A DNA stretch of 64,000 bases, taken from assembly GCF_003443655.1 (NCBI RefSeq), contig NZ_CP031941.1:6089001-6153000 (forward strand), read 5' to 3'. Of this stretch, positions 35,604-44,026 are shown in pieces. Numbering within the stretch: position 1 is the first letter of the stretch; each line of letters begins with the position of its first letter. Source of the stretch: Nostoc sphaeroides (GTDB lineage: Bacteria; Cyanobacteriota; Cyanobacteriia; Cyanobacteriales; Nostocaceae). Under the pieces are notes generated by a model that saw nothing but the letters and a program-made list of their open reading frames with translations, was not told the origin of the DNA and did no database searches. Position numbers and translations under genes: made by a program.

Positions 35604-35779
35604 ATGCTTTCAATCTCAGCCCACAAATGATCAACTTATTCAAGGAAGAAGCAAAGGCACTAGAAAATTACCTATATGCCAATTACCTCATCATCCAGTG
35701 CAAACAAGCAGCAGTGCGGGTGTCACCCCAAACCTGGGAAGCAATTGAGGCGCGGATGTTGTTGGTTCCAGGTAGTTAA
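35604..35779 (+). pseudogene. Severed 3' end of the NACHT gene
   Basis: The frame reads (N)AFNLSPQMINLFKEEAKALEN, then YLIIQCKQAAVRVSPQTW and ends EARMLLVPGS. It begins exactly at the right IS630 boundary and is in frame with codon 643 of the interrupted gene once the IS and one TA are removed. The WExIExRMLL ending is one I associate with C-termini of cyanobacterial NACHT proteins. No start of its own is needed or seen. Confidence 0.88.
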
Positions 35780-35820
35780 GCAACAATAGAAAAGTGAAAA
35801 GATAGCCAGATAAACGCTCC

Positions 35821-36060
35821 ATGAGTTCATTACAACAGGCTAAAGATACAAAAACTCGAACCTTTACAGCAATCTTGCATTGGGAAGAGGATGTTTATGT
35901 AGCTGAATGTCCAGAGGTGGGAACCGCCAGCCAAGGAGAGACGATAGAAGAAGCTATTGCTTACTTGCAGCAAGCAACAGAAATGTATTTAGAAGAATTC
36001 CCGCTTGCTGAGGTAGCACCTCGTCGCTTGTTAACTACATTTGAGGTAACGAGTGCTTAA
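35821..36060 (+). CDS. hicB: HicB-family antitoxin
   Basis: 79 residues. FTAILHWEEDVYVAECPEVGTASQGETIEEAI (residues 14-45) is the HicB partial RNase-H-like fold, with the usual EDGWYVAxCPELPGxxSQGxTxEEA pattern, then AYLQQATEMYLEEFPL. There is no clear C-terminal DNA-binding domain, as in short HicB proteins. The start of the hicA-like remnant overlaps its last three codons (GTG at 36053). It would neutralise HicA by covering the RNase site, but the partner is broken here, leaving an orphan antitoxin. Confidence 0.88.
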   Translation: MSSLQQAKDTKTRTFTAILHWEEDVYVAECPEVGTASQGETIEEAIAYLQQATEMYLEEFPLAEVAPRRLLTTFEVTSA

Positions 36061-36151
36061 GCTACCAACAGTTCGAGCCATTAGTGTTCTGGAACACTTA
36101 GGCTTTGTTCAGGTACGCCAAAGTGGCAGTCATTTGAAAAACAGAAAATGA
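36053..36151 (+). pseudogene. hicA: Truncated HicA toxin gene
   Basis: The frame from the GTG at 36053 reads VLKLPTVRAISVLEHLGF, then VQVRQSGSHLKNRK and stops. This is the N-terminal half of HicA (the dsRBD-like fold with the catalytic His of GSH). The conserved second half (DGR, VPVH) is missing. The sequence passes directly into the 21-bp repeat array, which may have caused the disruption. Confidence 0.75.
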
Positions 36152-36174
36152 TTGAAGTGGGTTGTGTTAACTTT

Positions 36175-36327
36175 ATGCAAGTCGATGCAATTGAGTTGCA
36201 AGTCGATGCAATTGAGTTGCAAGTCGATGCAATTGAGTTGCAGGTCGATGCAATTGAGTTGCAAGCCGATGCAATTGAGTTGCAAGCCGATGCAATTGAG
36301 TTGCAAGCCGATGCAATTGAGTTGTAG
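36175..36327 (+). CDS. Possible mini-protein: Met plus seven heptads
   Basis: An ATG at 36175 opens 50 codons ending in TAG at 36325. After Met the translation is seven repeats of QVDAIEL, the last three reading QADAIEL. Val/Ala at position 2 and Ile at position 5 give the 3-4 hydrophobic spacing of a parallel coiled coil. No good Shine-Dalgarno is visible (GTTAACTTT precedes it), and because the repeat length is a multiple of three other frames are also open, so coding is unproven. Confidence 0.3.
   Translation: MQVDAIELQVDAIELQVDAIELQVDAIELQADAIELQADAIELQADAIEL
36178..36324. repeat. Seven tandem 21-bp repeats
   Basis: Unit CAAGTCGATGCAATTGAGTTG, repeated without gaps. Copy 4 starts CAGGTC, and copies 5-7 carry CAAGCC. 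The gradient of variants suggests stepwise expansion. Shown once in full as a 20-base core: AAGTCGATGCAATTGAGTTG. Confidence 0.95.
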
Positions 36328-36464
36328 GAGATTGCGTTTAGATAGTACCGTGATGTAAGTATTAAACCGCAAGACGCTTTAGACAAAAGCCGCTCAACAG
36401 TTAACAGTATAAGCAAAGCTGATTATCTTGATAACTGTCGAGAAAGGACTAGAGGCTAAATTTT

Positions 36465-36917
36465 TTAGCATACTTCACACAATTGAGAATCGCTGTATAT
36501 CTCATATTCTCTGTTGATAAACACTTGAGACAATACCTGATAAGCTTCACTCCAAGCCGCCATTACTTCTTCTGTAGCTGCTTCTCCCAAAACATCTTTC
36601 ATGGCTTGCAGTAAACTTTCTCCGACAATAGGATATTGCTCTGGTGTAACATGAGTCTGCACATGACGATGAGCAATCTTTTCTACCATCGACTTTAAAG
36701 CAGGTAGATTATCAATTTGGTTAGCATAGCTATAAACTGCTGTTGCTAATCTCGCAGGCTGAGAACCATCTGCTTGAGCAGACATACTAAATTGTTCTTT
36801 GACTTCTGGATGATTTTGAAACATAATTTCATACATCCGAGTTGTGATTTGCTGACCGTTCTTTTTCAAAACAGGTGCTGTAGATTTGACGATATCTATT
36901 GTTTGTTGGCTAACCAT
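36465..36917 (-). CDS. Single-domain globin (flavohaemoglobin-type)
   Basis: 150 residues from the ATG at 36917; a GTG five codons upstream is possible. VSQQTIDIVKSTAPVLKKNG (2-21) and ITTRMYEIMFQNHPEVKEQF match the globin domain of Hmp proteins. The proximal haem His lies in EKIAHRHVQTHV (about 80-91), followed by PEQYPIVGESLLQAM. The FAD/NAD reductase part of flavohaemoglobin is absent, so it is a standalone globin, possibly for NO or O2 chemistry with a separate reductase. The C-terminus ends QLCEVC. Monocistronic. Confidence 0.88.
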   Translation of the reverse strand: MVSQQTIDIVKSTAPVLKKNGQQITTRMYEIMFQNHPEVKEQFSMSAQADGSQPARLATAVYSYANQIDNLPALKSMVEKIAHRHVQTHVTPEQYPIVGESLLQAMKDVLGEAATEEVMAAWSEAYQVLSQVFINREYEIYSDSQLCEVC

Positions 36918-37044
36918 AGTTTTTGGAACCACTTAGAATCTTGATTGACTTCACTTTAGTGATTATTCCTATTGGTTACTATGAGCTAGCTCAGTTAACG
37001 AGTAATATCATTTCAAAAACTGCATCAAAGATGAAAATGTAAGA

Positions 37045-37695
37045 ATGCAGGTATGTACATCGACAATTTATCAACCCAAATTTGATATGCATACCATTGA
37101 GAAAAAGTCAACTACAAAAGCTTGGGCAGGTGCGATCGCTAAACCAGCAAAAGAATTCCCTCCTACCCAATTGCCAATTATCTCCGGCAAAATTCCAGAT
37201 GGCTTGCGTGGCACACTTTACCGCAATGGCCCAGCACGGCTAGAACGCGGTGGCATTCGCATGGGACACTGGTTCGATGGAGATGGAGCAATTCTGGCTG
37301 TAAATTTTACTGATGCGATCGCAACCGGGGTTTATCGCTACGTGCAAACCTCTGGCTATCAAGAAGAAGCCGCAGCAGGTAAACTACTCACATTCCGTTC
37401 AGAAACAGATATTAGCCAAGAAGTACCAAATGCGATCGCCCGCTTCGACAACAAAACCGAAACCCTCACCGAAGCAGACTTAGGAGAAAACCGTTATCCT
37501 TCAGAACCCATCCCCGCCCAAGACAGCCAAAACCCTGCACAAAGTTGGCTACTAACCGTTGTCTACGATGGTAATTCTCATACTAGCGAAGTTTGGATAT
37601 TTGATAGCGATCGCCTGGATGCCGAACCCCTTTGCAAACTAGGATTACCCAGCGTCATCCCCCACGGCTTCCACGGCACTTGGAACCCAGCCTAA
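37045..37695 (+). pseudogene. Carotenoid oxygenase gene with a large internal deletion
   Basis: 216 codons, against about 460-490 for carotenoid cleavage dioxygenases. N-terminal part: AWAGAIAKPAKEFPPTQLPI, then IPDGLRGTLYRNGPARLERG and GHWFDGDGAI. C-terminal part: GENRYPSEPIPAQ, then HGFHGTWNPA at the end, containing the last iron His. The centre, with the other three iron-binding His residues, is missing; the junction lies between TDISQE and VPNAIARFDN. The frame is kept, but an active Fe(II) centre cannot form. The likely original start is the ATG at 37087. A MITE-like copy begins 15 bases after the stop. Confidence 0.85.
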
Positions 37696-37710
37696 AAACC
37701 CCTCAGCGTT

Positions 37711-37828
37711 AGGGACTTCCAAGTAAAAAAATATTCCATTGCTATTGTTCACTGTTGACCGTTGACGGTTCACGAGTTTTCAGTCAACAGTCAACACTCA
37801 ACACTCAACAGTCAACGACTTGAATGAC
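37711..37828. repeat. Second copy of the 15159 element, right end missing
   Basis: Starts AGGGACTTCCAAGTAAAAAA and matches 15159-15275 with minor changes (AACACTCAAC). It breaks off after CGACTTGAATG, where the other copy continues with its right inverted repeat. Confidence 0.75.
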
Positions 37829-37883
37829 GTAATTAATCGCATCTGGTCAATGCAAAATCAAAAATCCCCAAAAATCTTGCCCT

Positions 37884-38465
37884 ATGCAATTACAAGAAAA
37901 ACGCCATTATTCTCCCACAGAATACCTAGAACTAGAAGTCATTTCCGAGTATCGTCATGAATATATAGATGGTCAAATTATACCCATGACAGGTGGAACA
38001 CCAAATCACAACCAAATAGCTGGTAATTTTTATGCAGCCCTCAATTTTGCTTTGAAGCGACAACCTTATCGAGTATTCATCGCCGATCAACGTCTATGGA
38101 TTCCCAAAAAACGAATTCATACATATCCTGATGTCATGGTTGTTGCAGGTTCATTAGAATTTTCTGAGGGACGTACAGATACAATTACTAATCCCTTAGT
38201 GATTTGTGAAGTGCTATCCAAATCTACCAGAAGCTATGACCTAGATGAAAAATTTGCGGCTTATCGCACCATCCCCAGTTTTCAAGAATATGTTCTGATC
38301 GATCAATACAAAAATCATGTAGAACAGTATTCTAAAACTGACGAAAATAAATGGATTTTTTCAGAGTATGAAGAAGAGAGTAATATTTTAACACTATCCT
38401 CTATTCAATTTCAAATCCCTCTATCAGATATTTATGATAAAGTTGACTTTGAGGCTAAAGAATAA
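37884..38465 (+). CDS. Uma2-family (DUF820) putative endonuclease
   Basis: 193 residues: SPTEYLELEVISEYRHEYIDGQI (10-32), GGTPNHNQIAGNFYAAL, then TYPDVMVVAG and NPLVICEVLSKST, with the PD...E-x-K/S pattern of a PD-(D/E)XK nuclease fold, and YDLDEKFAAYRTIPSFQEYVLID. Uma2 genes are abundant in cyanobacteria and their function is mostly untested. Ends 28 bases before miaB and may be cotranscribed with it. A second member lies at 40010. Confidence 0.9.
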   Translation: MQLQEKRHYSPTEYLELEVISEYRHEYIDGQIIPMTGGTPNHNQIAGNFYAALNFALKRQPYRVFIADQRLWIPKKRIHTYPDVMVVAGSLEFSEGRTDTITNPLVICEVLSKSTRSYDLDEKFAAYRTIPSFQEYVLIDQYKNHVEQYSKTDENKWIFSEYEEESNILTLSSIQFQIPLSDIYDKVDFEAKE

Positions 38466-38493
38466 CCTCACTCTAACTGGTTAACTAAGCAAC

Positions 38494-39858
38494 ATGACCA
38501 CTTCTAAACGCCACTACCACATCACTACCTTCGGTTGTCAGATGAATAAAGCTGACTCAGAACGCATGGCTGGCGTTTTGGAAGACATGGGCTTTGAATG
38601 GTCAGAAGATCCGAATAATGCAGATGTGATTCTCTACAATACTTGCACAATTCGGGATAATGCCGAGCAAAAGGTATATTCTTACCTTGGCAGACAAGCG
38701 AAGCGTAAACATGAGCAGCCAGATTTAACCCTTATCGTTGCAGGTTGTGTTGCCCAGCAAGAAGGTGAAGCGCTATTGCGGCGAGTCCCAGAATTAGACT
38801 TGGTAATGGGGCCACAACACGCCAACCGCCTCAAAGATTTGCTGGAGTCGGTGTTTGAGGGCAACCAAGTTGTTGCAACCGAGTCAGTTCATATTATTGA
38901 AGATATCACCCAGCCGCGACGGGATAGTAAAGTCACAGCTTGGGTAAATGTAATTTACGGCTGTAACGAACGCTGCACCTATTGCGTAGTTCCCAATGTG
39001 CGCGGTGTCGAACAATCGCGCATCCCGTCAGCTATCCGGGCTGAAATGGAAGAATTAGGACGGCAAGGTTACAAAGAAATTACTTTACTCGGTCAAAATA
39101 TTGACGCTTACGGCAGAGACTTGCCAGGAACAACAGCAGAAGGACGGCATCTGCACAACTTCACAGATTTACTTTATTACGTCCATGATGTACCGGGAAT
39201 TGAAAGGTTAAGATTTGCTACTAGTCATCCCCGTTATTTTACTGAAAGATTAATTAAGGCTTGTGCCGAGTTGCCCAAAGTCTGCAAACACTTCCACATT
39301 CCCTTTCAATCTGGGGATAATGAACTTTTAAAGGCGATGGCGCGGGGTTATACCCATGAGAAATATCGCCGGATTATCGATACCATTCGGCGGTATATGC
39401 CAGATGCTTCCATTAGTGCTGATGCGATTGTTGGTTTTCCTGGAGAAACAGAAGCACAGTTTGAAAATACCCTAAAACTGGTGGAAGATATTGGCTTTGA
39501 TATGTTGAATACAGCAGCATATTCGCCGCGTCCAGGGACACCAGCCGCTTTGTGGGACAATCAGCTAAGTGAAGAAATTAAAAGCGATCGCCTCCAACGC
39601 CTGAATCATTTAGGAAACTTAAAAGTAGCCGAGCGATCGCAACGTTACTTTGGACGCATCGAAGAAGTTTTAGTAGAAGACCAAAATCCCAAAGATCAAA
39701 CTCAGGTGATGGGACGCACTGGCGGTAATCGTTTGACATTCTTCAGTGGCGACATCAAAGAATTGAAAGGACAGTTAGTAAAGGTAAAAATTACCGAAGT
39801 TCGCCCCTTTAGCTTGACAGGTGAACCAGTTGAAGTTAGGCAAGCTTTATCTATCTGA
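38494..39858 (+). CDS. miaB: MiaB, tRNA ms2i6A37 methylthiotransferase
   Basis: 454 residues, full length. The N-terminal UPF0004 domain carries three cluster cysteines in TFGCQMNKADSE, YNTCTIRDNA and VAGCVAQQEG. The radical-SAM motif is GCNERCTYCVVPNVRG (about 153-168). A C-terminal TRAM domain (VLVEDQNPKDQTQVMGRTGG, then LTGEPVEV) binds tRNA. The enzyme adds a methylthio group to i6A at position 37 of tRNAs reading UNN codons. A housekeeping gene with no visible defect. Confidence 0.97.
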   Translation: MTTSKRHYHITTFGCQMNKADSERMAGVLEDMGFEWSEDPNNADVILYNTCTIRDNAEQKVYSYLGRQAKRKHEQPDLTLIVAGCVAQQEGEALLRRVPELDLVMGPQHANRLKDLLESVFEGNQVVATESVHIIEDITQPRRDSKVTAWVNVIYGCNERCTYCVVPNVRGVEQSRIPSAIRAEMEELGRQGYKEITLLGQNIDAYGRDLPGTTAEGRHLHNFTDLLYYVHDVPGIERLRFATSHPRYFTERLIKACAELPKVCKHFHIPFQSGDNELLKAMARGYTHEKYRRIIDTIRRYMPDASISADAIVGFPGETEAQFENTLKLVEDIGFDMLNTAAYSPRPGTPAALWDNQLSEEIKSDRLQRLNHLGNLKVAERSQRYFGRIEEVLVEDQNPKDQTQVMGRTGGNRLTFFSGDIKELKGQLVKVKITEVRPFSLTGEPVEVRQALSI

Positions 39859-40009
39859 GAAAATAGAGATATGAGTGAAATTAAATATGCGTTATCCATA
39901 ACCCTTGTAGAGAGGCGAAATTTTGCGTCTGTTATTTGTAAAGACGCGCATTGTTTTTCACTCCTATGTCTAGAATTAGTATAAGCACAAAACCTCACTA
40001 TTAAAGCTT

Positions 40010-40579
40010 ATGAACGCCATCACTTTGAATATTCCCAATCTGGGTATCGAGGGGTTTTATGAACTTTGTCAAGCTAATCAAAATTTGCAGTTAGAACGTA
40101 CTGCAACCGGAGAAGTTATAATTATGCCTCCAACGTATCCGTGGACAGGTAAGAAAAACTCTGGTTTGAATGCTCAACTATGGAACTGGAACGATCGCAC
40201 AAATTTAGGTATTGTATTTGATTCCTCCAGTGGTTTTACTTTACCTAATGGTGCGGTATACTCACCCGATGCTTCTTGGGTAAGTAACGAAAAATGGGAG
40301 GCTTTAACTCAGATTCAACAAGAAGAAGAATTTTCTCCTCTCGCACCTGATTTTGTGGTGGAATTGCGTTCTAGTAGTGATTCTCTGAAAAAACTCAGAG
40401 AAAAGATGCAAGAGTATATTAACAATGGCGTTCGTTTAGGTTGGTTACTTGATCCGAAGAATAAAACAGTAGAAATTTTTCGTTTAGAGAAAGAGGTAGA
40501 AATATTAAAATCTCCTACAACTGTATTTGGTGAAGATGTTTTACCTGGGTTTGAATTGAATTTAAATAAAATATGGTAA
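40010..40579 (+). CDS. Uma2-family (DUF820) putative endonuclease
   Basis: 189 residues, of a different subgroup from the protein at 37884: ITLNIPNLGIEGFYELCQAN (4-23), GEVIIMPPTYPWTGKKNSGL, GAVYSPDASWV, then APDFVVELRSSSDSLKKLREKM with the D...E-x-R/K nuclease-like pattern, and GVRLGWLLDPKNKTVEIF. Ends KIW, typical of the subgroup. Preceded by a GTAGAGAGGCG palindrome region at about 39907. Function not established for the family. Confidence 0.9.
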   Translation: MNAITLNIPNLGIEGFYELCQANQNLQLERTATGEVIIMPPTYPWTGKKNSGLNAQLWNWNDRTNLGIVFDSSSGFTLPNGAVYSPDASWVSNEKWEALTQIQQEEEFSPLAPDFVVELRSSSDSLKKLREKMQEYINNGVRLGWLLDPKNKTVEIFRLEKEVEILKSPTTVFGEDVLPGFELNLNKIW

Positions 40580-40680
40580 AAACCGCAAATTCAACCTTTG
40601 ATTAATTTGCGTTATCCAAAACAATTGTTTTTCACTCTTATATCTGTGCAAAAATCAAAAACCCCTCTTTCCCCCTTCCC

Positions 40681-43116
40681 CTATTTCACCCTGGCGCGGA
40701 AGCGAACAAAGCCATAAGAATTAGCTGGAGTCCCAGATCCATTTGCTGGAGGTAGATTTGACAAATCTGGACTCCGCGTGATCTTCACTACTACAGCCCC
40801 ATTAGTGTTACTACCACAGGATGACGGGATGCCTGATTCGTTAGCTGTATAAAAATATCCGCGATCGCCATCTTGTGCATTGGTAAGATAAGCTGTAGGA
40901 GTGCTAGAACCAAGCCCAAGAGCAATACCTTGATCTGCTCCTGGTAAGCCGCCATCACTAGGAGTCATACCATTAAAAGCAGTAGGAAGAAAAGTAGTAT
41001 TGGTAGGTACTAAGTCACAGATTTGCACACTAGTTACATCAGCTAGACCATTGGAGAGAAAGTATATCGTGTACTCTAACTCATCCCCTGGTTTGACTAT
41101 CCCAGCGTTAATCAATCCGCGCAAGTAATTAGTAGGCCATTTGTTAGTGCTATCATCATCAGTGTCATGAGAAGATGCTACATAGTTAGCAGCATTAGAA
41201 GAAACGTCGCTGCGACCATCGACAATATCGGTTAAGTTCTGGCTGTTAATCCGGGTGATGCGCTTCACTAAAATTAATTGAGCTTTGCCAGTTAATGACA
41301 TATTTACCGTAGCAGGTGTAGGATCTTCCTTGGCTGCTTTGTCTACTGCGGCTACAGTAAAAGCGATCGTTGTAAGGTCATCTATATTCGGATCTACTGT
41401 TAGTTTGGTCGGATCATAATTAGTAATAACTTGGTTGGCTGTCACAGCTACACCGTTGTAATACAGTGTCCCATTATTTGGTAGACTAACAATCTTGAAA
41501 CTGTTGCCAGAACTAAGGTTCCCATCTTCTGGATCAGTGCCTGATAGTGTTGGCACTTGTACAGTATTGGTTCCCCCTGGATTTTTTTTTGTAGAGCCGA
41601 TGACATTATTAGTGTCGGGCAACTGCTCAATTCCAAAGTCCTTACTAGAGATGTTTGTATCAGTATTAAAAGCAGCTGTTGTTAGTGGGCTAGTATTGAC
41701 CCAGTTAGGAGGGAGCGATGCTGTAGGGGCAGTATTACCTACAGTGCCAGCAGTTGTACTTAAGAGAATTTTAACATTGCTTTGATTCAGGGGAACATTG
41801 ATAAAGGTGTAAGTCCCATCGGCTGCAACAGTTGTTGTTTTTAATACTGTATTGTTAGAATCAACGAGAATAGCATTTAACAAGTTACCTGCATTAGTGC
41901 CAGTTTCCGAGCCAGTATTAATATTAGTAAAAGTCCCGTTAGCGCTATTGTCGGCATCATTCCAAACCTTGCCGCTAAGGAAATCATCATCATATATGGT
42001 ATAGTCAGAAGCGATCGTTGGGGAACCACCACAAGTTGTTGTTGACTTGGCGAAAAAACTATCTGAAGTTTCTATGGTGAATAGGATTGTCCTCACACCT
42101 TGAGGAACGTTGTTATTAATGACAGTAAAAGGAATGGTAAAGACACTAGTCGCATCACTACCGTCGTAGTTACCCGCAGGAATAGTGACATTAAAGGTGG
42201 ATGTGCCTGATGTTGTAGTGAAGTCTATACCCAAAACTGCTGTACCACTCACGGAGATAGGAACGCTTATTCCTCCAGTTGGCACAAAACCAACGATTCT
42301 GAGTTTAGGGGGGTTAGTTGTTGGGGTAGTTTCCAATTCTGCTGCACCACCCGAACTTGCTGTAAACTCGACCACAGGTAACCCTGCAAATTGCACCTCA
42401 TCAAGGAAGTTACCTACAGTATTGTCCCCCCCTGCTGTGGAAACAGCCGCAAATCCTACAGGTTGATTCCCACTAGCACCAGTATAAGGAACAGTGCCAG
42501 AGTATCGTACCCAGCCATTTCCTGCATTATTGTTAGTTACAGTAGGAATAGTTGCACCATTCTGTGCTACTGGTTGTGCCGTAACTGTTCCACTGCTAGT
42601 TGTTGAGAACGTGCCAAAAATAGTTGATGTTGGATTAGTATTTAGTCCAATTAAAAAATTCGCTACATCAGCAACAGTTGCACTTGAACGTCCACGATGT
42701 AGAAAAGAGAATGTAATCGTCTCATCTTTAATCAGGCATATATTCTGATACAACTCAGAAGCTTCCTCAGCATTCAACTCAGCAAATTGATTCCCTGCAT
42801 TGGTTGCTGTATTAGCACCAAGAAATCCTGAAGTCCAAATCTCAATGAGCGGTACTAACCCTGGAGATGTATAACCAGTACAGTTACCTGTTCCTGCTTT
42901 TACTGAACCATGAGTTGTACTCCAACCAAGGATTAGGCTTTGATCCACTTGAACGTAACATTGTTCACCCGCAGAACCAAAAACAGGTGACTCAAAGCCG
43001 GGATTTAAGAACGATCGCTGGATATATTGAGCTTGCGCTGACGTAGGTTGAAGTACTAATGTCGCACCGATCAGCCCCCAGCCAAAAATATTAAAATTTT
43101 GCCATAAATTCTTCAT
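40681..43116 (-). CDS. Secreted multidomain surface protein (Calx-beta, SdrD-like, DUF11)
   Basis: 811 residues from the ATG at 43116, with a signal peptide ending near SAQAQ (about 30). An N-terminal region (LNPGFESPVFGSAGEQCYVQ, VPLIEIWTSGFLG) resembles modules that start with a 'NxGFE' motif. A Calx-beta-like stretch follows (GISVPISVSGTAVLGIDF). Then come an SdrD-type beta domain (SGKVWNDADNSANGTF), a repeat with DPEDGNLSSGN, and a C-terminal DUF11 domain (KPGDELEYTIYFLSNGLADV). Likely an extracellular structural or adhesive protein. Same strand as the surface cluster at 44-52.8 kb but split from it by the RAYT gene. Confidence 0.82.
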   Translation of the reverse strand: MKNLWQNFNIFGWGLIGATLVLQPTSAQAQYIQRSFLNPGFESPVFGSAGEQCYVQVDQSLILGWSTTHGSVKAGTGNCTGYTSPGLVPLIEIWTSGFLGANTATNAGNQFAELNAEEASELYQNICLIKDETITFSFLHRGRSSATVADVANFLIGLNTNPTSTIFGTFSTTSSGTVTAQPVAQNGATIPTVTNNNAGNGWVRYSGTVPYTGASGNQPVGFAAVSTAGGDNTVGNFLDEVQFAGLPVVEFTASSGGAAELETTPTTNPPKLRIVGFVPTGGISVPISVSGTAVLGIDFTTTSGTSTFNVTIPAGNYDGSDATSVFTIPFTVINNNVPQGVRTILFTIETSDSFFAKSTTTCGGSPTIASDYTIYDDDFLSGKVWNDADNSANGTFTNINTGSETGTNAGNLLNAILVDSNNTVLKTTTVAADGTYTFINVPLNQSNVKILLSTTAGTVGNTAPTASLPPNWVNTSPLTTAAFNTDTNISSKDFGIEQLPDTNNVIGSTKKNPGGTNTVQVPTLSGTDPEDGNLSSGNSFKIVSLPNNGTLYYNGVAVTANQVITNYDPTKLTVDPNIDDLTTIAFTVAAVDKAAKEDPTPATVNMSLTGKAQLILVKRITRINSQNLTDIVDGRSDVSSNAANYVASSHDTDDDSTNKWPTNYLRGLINAGIVKPGDELEYTIYFLSNGLADVTSVQICDLVPTNTTFLPTAFNGMTPSDGGLPGADQGIALGLGSSTPTAYLTNAQDGDRGYFYTANESGIPSSCGSNTNGAVVVKITRSPDLSNLPPANGSGTPANSYGFVRFRARVK

Positions 43117-43337
43117 TAGTAAATCACCATAAAATAACCTTTAAAAAATGCTGATCACCTTAACCCTAATCATCAATAAGGGCTGATTCACCTCAAATAA
43201 AGCTCTAGTCTTTAGCTTGCCCAAAATCATCGATAATCTACCATCTGTATTCAGATTTACTCTGGCGATCGCTTTTAAATAGTGAAAAATAGATTTGATT
43301 TTAAATTTAATTAATCCTGGCTATAAATTGACAATTT

Positions 43338-43387
43338 GTAGAGACGCGCCTGATAATTTTTAGAGACGCGCCATGGCGCGTCTCTAC
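43338..43387. repeat. REP palindromes left of the RAYT gene
   Basis: GTAGAGACGCGCC at 43338 starts a degenerate copy. A second, nearly perfect palindrome, TAGAGACGCGCCATGGCGCG continuing to TCTCTAC, spans 43361-43387. The GTAG start is typical of REP elements mobilised by RAYT proteins. Confidence 0.85.
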
Positions 43388-43400
43388 ATTGTGGGAAACA

Positions 43401-43967
43401 TCACATCCATAAATTTGTATGGTTATTTTTGTCTTTGTCCCATTTGATGGGATTATTAATGATGTATTCTCGAATTCGGTCTAAAGAACCATCGGCGCGA
43501 ATGATATGGTCATAAAATCGAGGCTGCCAAGCAAAATCTTCATAACCATTTTTTCTGCACCAACGGGTGACAGAAGATTTATAGGCATTGATAATTGCTT
43601 GTAATGAATTCCGTTTTAACGGAGAAAATTTGTTAAATTCATCATCGGCTAAAGCTAAAGACGCACCATGGTGCGTCTCTACATTTGTGGGACGGTCGAT
43701 CACAATAATGCCATGTACGTGATTGGGCATGACGACATAAATATCTGTGTAGGTGTAGGCAAAATGATTTGGAATTTCTGCCCAGAATTGTTGGGCTATT
43801 TCTCCAATCGTTGATAATTGCATATTCCCTGTAATCACATCTCCAAAAAAATGCAAGCGATCGCTTGTACAAATTGTCACGAAATAAGAACCGTTAGCAG
43901 CATAATTCCGATTTGGTAAACGTGTGGACTCTACTCGATATCTGCCCTGAAATTTTGGTTTAGTCAT
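43401..43967 (-). CDS. REP-associated tyrosine transposase (RAYT, IS200-like Y1)
   Basis: 188 residues from the ATG at 43967 (MTKPKFQGRYRVESTRLP). Another in-frame ATG at 44030 overlaps the upstream stop but would translate a REP palindrome as the N-terminus. HUH motif VVMPNHVHGIIVI (two His) and the catalytic Tyr region (FYDHIIRADGSLDRIREYII) are intact. RAYTs are single-copy domesticated IS200 relatives thought to move REP palindromes. Palindromes of the GTAGAGACGCGCC family lie on both sides, and one lies in frame inside the gene, coding VETHHGASLALA. It interrupts a run of surface-protein genes. Confidence 0.9.
   Translation of the reverse strand: MTKPKFQGRYRVESTRLPNRNYAANGSYFVTICTSDRLHFFGDVITGNMQLSTIGEIAQQFWAEIPNHFAYTYTDIYVVMPNHVHGIIVIDRPTNVETHHGASLALADDEFNKFSPLKRNSLQAIINAYKSSVTRWCRKNGYEDFAWQPRFYDHIIRADGSLDRIREYIINNPIKWDKDKNNHTNLWM
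43655..43682. repeat. REP palindrome inside the RAYT coding frame
   Basis: Core AGACGCACCATGGTGCGTCT, flanked by CTAA and CTAC. It is translated in the RAYT frame without a shift, being 28 bases within an in-frame insertion of unclear boundary. Confidence 0.85.
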
Positions 43968-43992
43968 AATTACAATTCCAAATCTGCCCCTT

Positions 43993-44018
43993 GTAGAGAC
44001 GCGCCATGGCGCGTCTCT
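43993..44018. repeat. REP palindrome right of the RAYT gene
   Basis: GTAGAGACGCGCCATGGCGC continuing to GTCTCT, just 26 bases upstream of the RAYT ATG at 43967 and next to the stop of the neighbouring gene. Confidence 0.88.
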
Positions 44019-44026
44019 CTCTGTTT

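Noticed and set aside
36081..36416. Minus-strand Asn/Ser/Cys/Ile repeat proteins over the 21-bp array
   Set aside because: Repeat length divisible by three opens several frames at once. The minus frames have no start signal and no regular hydrophobic pattern.
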